NCBI RefSeq assembly: GCF_000003815.2
Contig: NC_049983.1
Location: forward strand, 25,317,744 to 25,381,743
From: Branchiostoma floridae
Taxonomy: Eukaryota > Chordata > Leptocardii > Amphioxiformes > Branchiostomatidae
Direction of reading: 5' to 3'
Length of the DNA stretch: 64,000 nucleotides
Shown: positions 57,781-64,000 of the stretch, piece by piece
Numbering within the stretch: the stretch's first letter is position 1
Layout: each line of letters begins with the position of its first letter
Made by a program: the position numbers and the translations under genes
The notes under the pieces: generated by a model
Told to the model about the DNA's origin: nothing
The model's input: the letters and a program-made list of their open reading frames with translations, nothing else
Database searches by the model: none

Positions 57781-60693
57781 TTAACTGTGACAGCCAAACC
57801 GAGGAGCATCATCTGCTGGACTCCCATCGTCATTTTCATAGACGACATGAGCTTCTGCAGATTTTGCCTGTTTACCGCTATCATTGTAAATGACAGGTGA
57901 GGCTTCAAACGCTTCTTCTCCCTTGACATTCTCATATATAAATTGGGAAGAAGCATATGCTACTGCCTCAGCCTCATTGCCAGACTCACGGGTGAACCGA
58001 GAAGGGGTAGATACTACTGCATCATCACCATCGCCATAATTTCCGTGGATAATATGAGAAACTGCAGATTTTGCCTGTTTACTGTTATCATTGTACATGG
58101 CTGGCGAGACAGTAGTCATTGCTTCATCACTGTTATTTCCATAGATACGGGGAGATAAAACACATGTGCTTACATCTGTCTCAGCCTCACAACCAACCAC
58201 ACGGTTAAACTCGTAAGTAGGAACTACCTCCTCACAGCCATACTGATTGATAGCCTGAGAGGCATCAGCTGCTGTTTTCTCATCATCATTGACATACACG
58301 TGCTCATCTTCAGCACCAACTACAGTCTCCTCGTCAGTATTTTCATACGTAAAGGGCTGGTGAACTATCACTGCCTGGGCTGAACAATCTGATTCATTTC
58401 GACTTCCTGCTTTTGGACATTCAGCCTCTTCAAAGGGAGAACTTGCTACCTTGTGTGCTTTCTGGATTGTACCTGTTTCTCTTTCATTGTCACTTAATGT
58501 TATGTTAGCTTGTTCGTTTGTATCGGCTTCATCACTATTCTCATATATGATATCCTGGTCGTTTTTACCTGTACTTGTGGGGCAGTAGGTGTTGCCAAGG
58601 GTTGGCGATGTACCCCCCAAGTGCCCATTGGGTGCAGGGGCCAAATGGGACTTTTGGGTCCTACGTTGAAACAGAACTAAAGCAGCGCCAAATATAATCA
58701 GGATTGCGAAAAATGTACCTAAGCCAACTGACAGGGAGAAGACCACCGGATCAGCATTGCTTTCTGTCTTTCCAGATGGCAAGGATGCTGACGAAGTAAT
58801 AAGTTTGGGGGAAGGTGAAGACGGGCCTTTGATGTCAACAGTTAGTGTGGCAGATGCAGATCCAACTGGAGTCGCTACAATGCAGCTGTACAGACCAGCA
58901 TCTGCCACAGTAACATCTGTTACAGTAATGGTAAAAGTTGTACCATTCACCTCTACAATTACTCTCCCATTCGACTCGTCAGCGCTTGTGTTGTGGCCAG
59001 ATGGGAGAATAACCGTAAAGTTCGGTGAGGGGATTCCTGAAGCTTCACAGACCAAACGTAGATTGTCCCCCAAAACTGATGTATTATTCTTGACCCTCTG
59101 AAACCTCAAAGAGATTGGGTCTTCAGGCAGCGTGGAAAATATAAGGCTTGTGACTGCAAATCTGTTTGCACTGCTAAGTCGTGTTGGTGATGATATGGCT
59201 GATGGAATTTGCCTATCAGCGTACAATGTGTAAGGTGCGGCGCCGATAGGGCTTGTTGGGGTAAGTACTGAGCCTGTAGCAACAGGGCCGTCTGTACTGC
59301 TAAGTGTTGTAGTTGTTGTTATACCATCAGCAGACAGAGTAGAAGGTGCGAAGCCAATGGGGCTTGTTGGGGCAATTGTTGAGCCTGTGCCAATGGGGCT
59401 GTCTGAGGTTATTGGTATTATCGGTGTTGGCATTCTAATCTCAACAGACAGTGTCGCAAATGAAGAACCAGCATAATTTGATGCCATGCAAACGTACAAA
59501 CCTGCATCTGTTGCAGTAATATCTCTTACAACGATGCTACCATTCTCACTCACAGTTACTCGCCCATCTGACCCAGCAGTTGCGTTGCGGCCAGATGGAA
59601 GAATGACCGTAATGTCTGGTTTAGGAATCCCTGAAGCCTTACAGATTAAATGAAGCGCATTTCCACTGAACAGTGTGACATCTTTGCATCTTTGGAAACC
59701 CACAATGTTCGGTTTTTCACACATCAAATTTCCGAGCTCTATAAGTTGAAGCTTTAGCCCTCGGAACTTTCCGGGTTCCTCACAAATAATTTCGCTTTCC
59801 AAAAAATGAGACTTGAATGGAATCATCCTACAGTCACACTGCCAGGGGTTGTCCTGCAGATATAAAGTAGCAAGTCTGGGTAGGTTTTGGAATGTGCCAG
59901 GTTGAATGGTTGTCATTTGATTACATATCAGGGATAAGCTCTGTAGACTTGGGAGATTTGAAAAGGTTCCAGGTTGAATTTCAGTTATATGGTTATCCCC
60001 TATATATAAATCCTGGAGCAGGGGCATCTTTGAGAACAAATCAGAATCAATGTTAGTTATCTGATTTGAGTTCAGGGCCAACGTTCGGAGCTGCTGTAGA
60101 TTGGAGAATAAATCCGGAGGGATTTTAGTTAGGTTATTGACATGCAAGTACAATCGCTTCAGCATGGGTAGCTTTGAGAGTGCGCCAGGCTGAATGTGGG
60201 TCAGGCCGTTGCCTAAAAGGTCCAAACTTTCAAGACTGGGTAGATTTGAGAATGCTCCAGGCGGAATGCTAGATAGATGGTTGTGGCGCAGGAACAATTC
60301 TTTGAGCTTAGGTATATTTGAGAATGTACCGGACTGAATGCTTTTTAGCTGGTTGGAATCAAGGTGTACATATGTCAGGTGTACAAGATCTGAAAATGCT
60401 CCAGGCTGCACAATAGATATCTGATTTCTATTCATATATAGTCCTTTTAAACACTTGTACCTGGAGAGGTCAGACGAAGACAGGCTTGTGATGGCATTGT
60501 CCTCTAACTTAAGGCTAGTGATACTTGTGGGTAGATGCTGGGGAACACTGATGAGACCTCTGTTGCTGCAGTCACAGTCTGATGGACATCTGTTGCTGCA
60601 GGGCGTGGTTGGTTCATTTTCATTCCAGAGCCACCAGGACCAACCGGGACCAACCAGCAAAAGGACCAGTAGTTTTTTTAGCATGTAAGCCAT
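57781..60693 (-). CDS. LRR-Ig-Ig transmembrane receptor (LRRIG type), single coding exon
   Basis: 970 aa from the ATG at 60693-60691 (AAAATGG context). On the coding strand the sequence TCTTCTATAG lies just before it, so a 5' UTR intron is likely. An in-frame upstream extension of 25 codons is judged non-coding because it crosses this site. Order: signal peptide 1-20; cysteine cap LRRNT at about 31-50 (CPSDCDC); nine to ten 24-residue leucine-rich repeats at 52-278; LRRCT from NPWQCDC (278-328); Ig domain 1 at 329-420 (DAGLYVC); Ser/Thr/Pro stalk at 420-525 with an internal repeat (APTSPIG, TPTSPIG); Ig domain 2 at 525-620 (DAGLYSC); membrane helix at about 655-678; cytoplasmic tail of about 290 aa. 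The tail has six YxN motifs (Y717, Y783, Y800, Y851, Y920, Y952) in acidic settings. YxN is the consensus recognised by GRB2-type SH2 domains when phosphorylated. LRR-Ig receptors are known to be expanded in amphioxus; ligand unknown. Confidence 0.92.
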   Translation of the reverse strand: MAYMLKKLLVLLLVGPGWSWWLWNENEPTTPCSNRCPSDCDCSNRGLISVPQHLPTSITSLKLEDNAITSLSSSDLSRYKCLKGLYMNRNQISIVQPGAFSDLVHLTYVHLDSNQLKSIQSGTFSNIPKLKELFLRHNHLSSIPPGAFSNLPSLESLDLLGNGLTHIQPGALSKLPMLKRLYLHVNNLTKIPPDLFSNLQQLRTLALNSNQITNIDSDLFSKMPLLQDLYIGDNHITEIQPGTFSNLPSLQSLSLICNQMTTIQPGTFQNLPRLATLYLQDNPWQCDCRMIPFKSHFLESEIICEEPGKFRGLKLQLIELGNLMCEKPNIVGFQRCKDVTLFSGNALHLICKASGIPKPDITVILPSGRNATAGSDGRVTVSENGSIVVRDITATDAGLYVCMASNYAGSSFATLSVEIRMPTPIIPITSDSPIGTGSTIAPTSPIGFAPSTLSADGITTTTTLSSTDGPVATGSVLTPTSPIGAAPYTLYADRQIPSAISSPTRLSSANRFAVTSLIFSTLPEDPISLRFQRVKNNTSVLGDNLRLVCEASGIPSPNFTVILPSGHNTSADESNGRVIVEVNGTTFTITVTDVTVADAGLYSCIVATPVGSASATLTVDIKGPSSPSPKLITSSASLPSGKTESNADPVVFSLSVGLGTFFAILIIFGAALVLFQRRTQKSHLAPAPNGHLGGTSPTLGNTYCPTSTGKNDQDIIYENSDEADTNEQANITLSDNERETGTIQKAHKVASSPFEEAECPKAGSRNESDCSAQAVIVHQPFTYENTDEETVVGAEDEHVYVNDDEKTAADASQAINQYGCEEVVPTYEFNRVVGCEAETDVSTCVLSPRIYGNNSDEAMTTVSPAMYNDNSKQAKSAVSHIIHGNYGDGDDAVVSTPSRFTRESGNEAEAVAYASSQFIYENVKGEEAFEASPVIYNDSGKQAKSAEAHVVYENDDGSPADDAPRFGCHS

Positions 60694-61950
60694 TTTACCT
60701 ATAGAAGAGAGAATCGTTGTACAGTGTGATGAAATGCTACGACCAACACTTGTTCCGATTTCCCTCAAAATGATGAAAAGAAGAAGCAGCCATCTGTTCA
60801 GTTAATTACACGTCCTTTCTGAAAGAAAAAAAGGAGATACAATATGTTATGTAGTGTCACGGAACTAAAACCACATTTTGCTTCCGCAAGAAGAGATGTA
60901 TACACATTTTGGTTATCTTTAACTTTCTAACACATGTCATAAGTACTAAATTCTCATCATTCACCACTAAAGGATTATGGCATTTTCTTATTATTCATGC
61001 ACAAAAGGCCATTATTTTATGTTCCACCTACCATAAATTACATCTGTTACATGTAGGGAAGTCTCATTATAGAACATCCAGGACAAATAGAATTTGTATA
61101 ATAAGATTTCTTCCCAAAAGAAGGCTGTCAATTTCCTACATCCTACAATCACTTCTTAACAATAATATATACTGTTGTACAGCTAATTTGATTTTGGTCC
61201 CTTTAGCTTTGCGGTTATTACTTAGTGCCTGGTCCCCCAACCATATTTTAAAAACAGTTTGAAGGACACAATCCTACGTAAAGTAGTCAATGTGTTTACG
61301 GTGTTGCCAAGGTGCTTGATGCCACATTAAAGACAGACGTGCCAAATGTCAGACTAATCAATAAAAATGATCTTGATTCACAGGTGCGAAGACAGAGATC
61401 CAGACAAAAACAACTTGTTCAAAGTATGAAAATCTCATATTAATAAAGAAGGTTATGGTAGCATTTGCAGATGGATTGTGTTAATGATCCAATAATTTGA
61501 TTGATATATGTTTAATCATGTTTAACTTTACTCAACAACCAGAAGAATGAATTTCCCATCTTTCACCACCAATGAATTATAGTATTTTGTAGTTATGTAA
61601 ATCAGGTCCACATTTGCATAACTGACATCTACCGATATTCCTTTTTCAGCTCTCAGTCTGCGACCTCAAATTTGACAGATCGCTCAACGAATTCTGAAGA
61701 AAAGAAACGAATCTTTTTTGCACTTTGTGTGCTTTGCTGTCTTCTCAGTCACACTTTTACGTTTTGTATGATATTCCCTTTCGGGGGGCAAAACGTTTTT
61801 ATTCGCACGCTCGCATCGGTTTTGGGGTTCCCAGAACATCTCATTCCTATAATCAAATCAACATGCACAGGGGGAGAGGGATCCCAGATTTCAAAGAAAG
61901 CAATGGTCTTTATGAGCTACAATCGGTTAGCAATAAGAAAAAAAAATCAG
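60694..61950. other. 5' flank of the LRR-Ig receptor
   Basis: An upstream UTR exon of the minus-strand receptor probably lies here, because a 3' splice site sits just before its ATG, but I cannot place it. The plus-strand ORFs in this stretch are compositionally non-coding. No promoter motif stands out. Confidence 0.4.
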
Positions 61951-63280
61951 TAGCTGTTCTAATGTTGAAAGCAGGCGTCGGCTTGATCTAACACATGTGC
62001 CGAACCATTGGTAGACTAATCTGCCTTTTCGAAATCTTTATACAGTAGATTTATTTTGACACTTCATCTATCTCGGTGTAACTGAGACTAAGAGGACAGA
62101 TATGGAAACCGCCTATCCAGACACTTGCGAATCAAACAGTTATGAAATTCTTCAAACCCTTCTGGAACCACAGAGTGCACCATATTAACACTATATCAAT
62201 GCGTTCACTGAGAGACGCTCAACATAGCAATGTCTTAAACACGAAGAGAACAAAAATAGATCCCCCTCCTTCTCCGAAGAAATAATACTGATCGTTGATG
62301 CAGTTTTGTTGACAGATGTTGTCGGCCTGCTCGATGGCAGCCTCAAATATCTTTTTTTTTACCATACAACGTTGCAGTTACGTGTTCGATAAGTAGTCCG
62401 ATTAAAAACCAAAAGGCAAACCAACCAGTTTCTCCGGTAGTGTCCCGGACAGGTCAGCAGGTATTGTTTTTGGAAAATCAGACCGTCTGACTCCGGCTCG
62501 TAAGGTGACAAAATAAGTACTTTTGGGAAACAAATGCTTTTCAAAACAGCTGCAAAATTCGGCGGTCTACACCGTTCTACCCAAAGGGGTATGTATTCTA
62601 TTTTAGAGCCTAACACTACCAAAAGATTGAATTGTTTAATATTCATCTTTTACTCTGCAAGCAGTAATCAATAGCTGTTCTAATGTTGAAAGCAGACGTC
62701 GGCTTGATCTAACACATGTGCCGAACCATTGGTAGACTAATCTGCCTTTTGGAAATCTTTATACAGTAGATTTTGTTTCTGACACATCATCTTTCTCTGT
62801 ATAACTCATAGTAAGATAGAAGACAAATGAAAACTTGCACCTATGAATGAACCTATTAAAGTACGGATTTTTAGCCTGTTATGTAGTGTACATTGTGTCG
62901 CTTGCTAGTTGTGTTTCGACACAAACATTGACACCGCCTATCCAGACATCTTCGAATCAAACAGCTATGAAATTGTCCACACCCTTCAGGAATCGCAGAG
63001 TGCACCATATTCTATATCAATGTGTTCACTAAGAGATACTCAACCTATCAATGTCCTAATCACGAAGAGAACAAGAATAGATACCCCTCCTCCTCCGAAA
63101 TAATACTGATCGTTTGATGCAGTTATCAGCCATACAACGTTGCAGTTATGTGTACTATAAGTAGTCCAATTAGAACCAAAAGTCACACCAACCCGTTTCA
63201 CCGGTAGATGCGTCCCGGACAGGTCAGCAGGTTTTGTTGGATGGAAAATCAGACCGTCTGACTCGAGCTCCTGCTGTGGG
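61951..63280 (+). repeat. Diverged direct repeat with a shared peptide-like tail
   Basis: About 61951-62500 and 62671-63280 match (TAGCTGTTCTAATGTTGAAA; TCGGCTTGATCTAACACATG; CCCGGACAGGTCAGCAGG). Both encode a similar stretch. Copy 2 has an open frame (62909-63103) with TAYPDIFESNSYEI, QESQSAPYSISMCSLRD and KRTRIDTPPPPK before its stop. Copy 1 has TAYPDTCESNSYEI but a short insertion brings in a stop after SAPY, with KRTKIDPPPSPKK in another frame. This may be the last exon of a receptor-tail gene and its broken copy, or a repeat. Not identified. Confidence 0.6.
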
Positions 63281-63327
63281 TGCGGTCAGATCGCCTGGCC
63301 CGCCTCATTAGCGTCTGGGTTCTGAGC

Positions 63328-63360
63328 TGACGTCACTTGGAGCATGCGCAGTGTGCGGTT
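63328..63360. promoter_or_regulatory. Perfect CRE (TGACGTCA) next to an NRF-1-like site
   Basis: TGACGTCA at 63328-63335, followed by GCATGCGCAGTG at 63343-63354 in a locally GC-rich stretch. Such pairs are common in GC-rich animal promoters. A transcript starting here on either strand is possible, but no exon is visible before the window end. Confidence 0.35.
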
Positions 63361-64000
63361 TGCGACGTGACTAATTAAGTTATTTTTGCAACCAAAAAGA
63401 AAACAATAGCAGCACTCAGTGCGTTGATTGGTTCGCTCTCATGGAATCTAGTTTGGGGAGAATGTATAATCAACTGATATACATTGCAAATTATAAAATT
63501 ATATACAACCTCGAAAAAGGTTAACATAATCTGGCTTATGATCATGGTGCTCTCTTTGATTTGAATTTTGATGAAACATGAAGTCGAAGTAAATAGGTCC
63601 TTTTTCTACAACGGAGAACAGGAATCTTATTTTTCAAACTCTTGGGGAAAAGTTGTTCTGACATTCAAACATCATAATTATCTCTACTGATGTAGTGGCT
63701 TAATAGTACATTCACAATCTTACGCCGAGCAAGATGGTCAATAAAATATGTCTTCATCAAGGTCTTGCGCAGCTTAAATCACGTTGGCAAACTCCTCCGA
63801 AGAAACCTCGTGTTCGCAGACACCCTTAACCCAAGGACGTTTTTCTTTTCTTTTTTAACCTCTTTGCTTACCCCTACAGCCTGTACGGTGTATCATCAAC
63901 ACTGCCTGTCACCCGATCCAGCCAGCCGACACGGGATCTCCCGCCGCGCAAGGACCCGTTGCTACCCACGTTGCTAGGGCGCCATTTTGTCGTCTGACCC

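Noticed and set aside
60694-60768. Upstream in-frame extension of the LRR-Ig receptor by 25 residues
   Set aside because: It crosses a pyrimidine tract and AG just before a better ATG that opens a clear signal peptide.

Overview
The window is animal nuclear DNA: GT-AG introns, coding exons of about 64-250 bp, tRNA-derived SINEs, decayed LINEs, many MITEs, minisatellites and a 100-N scaffold gap. The gene content is a glutamate carboxypeptidase II pair, a C-type lectin, a CARD-DEATH adaptor and an LRR-Ig receptor. Together with the repeat density it best fits a deuterostome invertebrate, most likely a cephalochordate (amphioxus). That assignment is inference; no species-diagnostic sequence was available.

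Layout. (1) 0.77-19.5 kb, plus strand: a complete 18-exon NAALADase/glutamate carboxypeptidase II-type gene (copy A, 746 aa). Its intron 3 holds an antisense, single-coding-exon C-type lectin gene (7334-8518). (2) 19.5-28.3 kb: gene-poor spacer with tandem repeats and the N gap (25479-25578). (3) 28.3-42.0 kb, minus strand: a second complete 18-exon NAALADase gene (copy B, 744 aa), convergent with copy A. All 18 exons are matched; only exon 1 differs in length (6 nt). (4) 44.5-53.4 kb, minus strand: a 7-exon gene for a CARD + DEATH domain protein (413 aa) with a long charged, Ser/Arg-rich tail. I assembled it from exons whose phases all agree. (5) 57.8-60.7 kb, minus strand: a one-exon LRR-Ig-Ig transmembrane receptor (970 aa) with six YxN motifs in its tail. 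(6) 60.7-64.0 kb: no convincing gene; a diverged direct repeat and a CRE-containing stretch.

The most unusual pattern is repeated tandem duplication of exon-intron boundaries. In both NAALADase copies, the last 23 nt of exon 2 plus the first 8 nt of its intron form a 31-bp minisatellite of roughly 30-38 units, which makes an array of near-consensus 5' splice sites. In copy A only, the 3' splice site and first half of exon 5 are repeated five times upstream of the real exon. The CARD-DEATH gene shows smaller versions at three exons and at its stop-codon/poly(A) region. All copies lie in introns or the 3' UTR, so the reading frames are preserved.

The NAALADase copies are predicted type II membrane zinc carboxypeptidases. 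The lectin, the CARD-DEATH adaptor and the LRR-Ig receptor belong to families used in innate immunity. Whether they work together cannot be read from this sequence.
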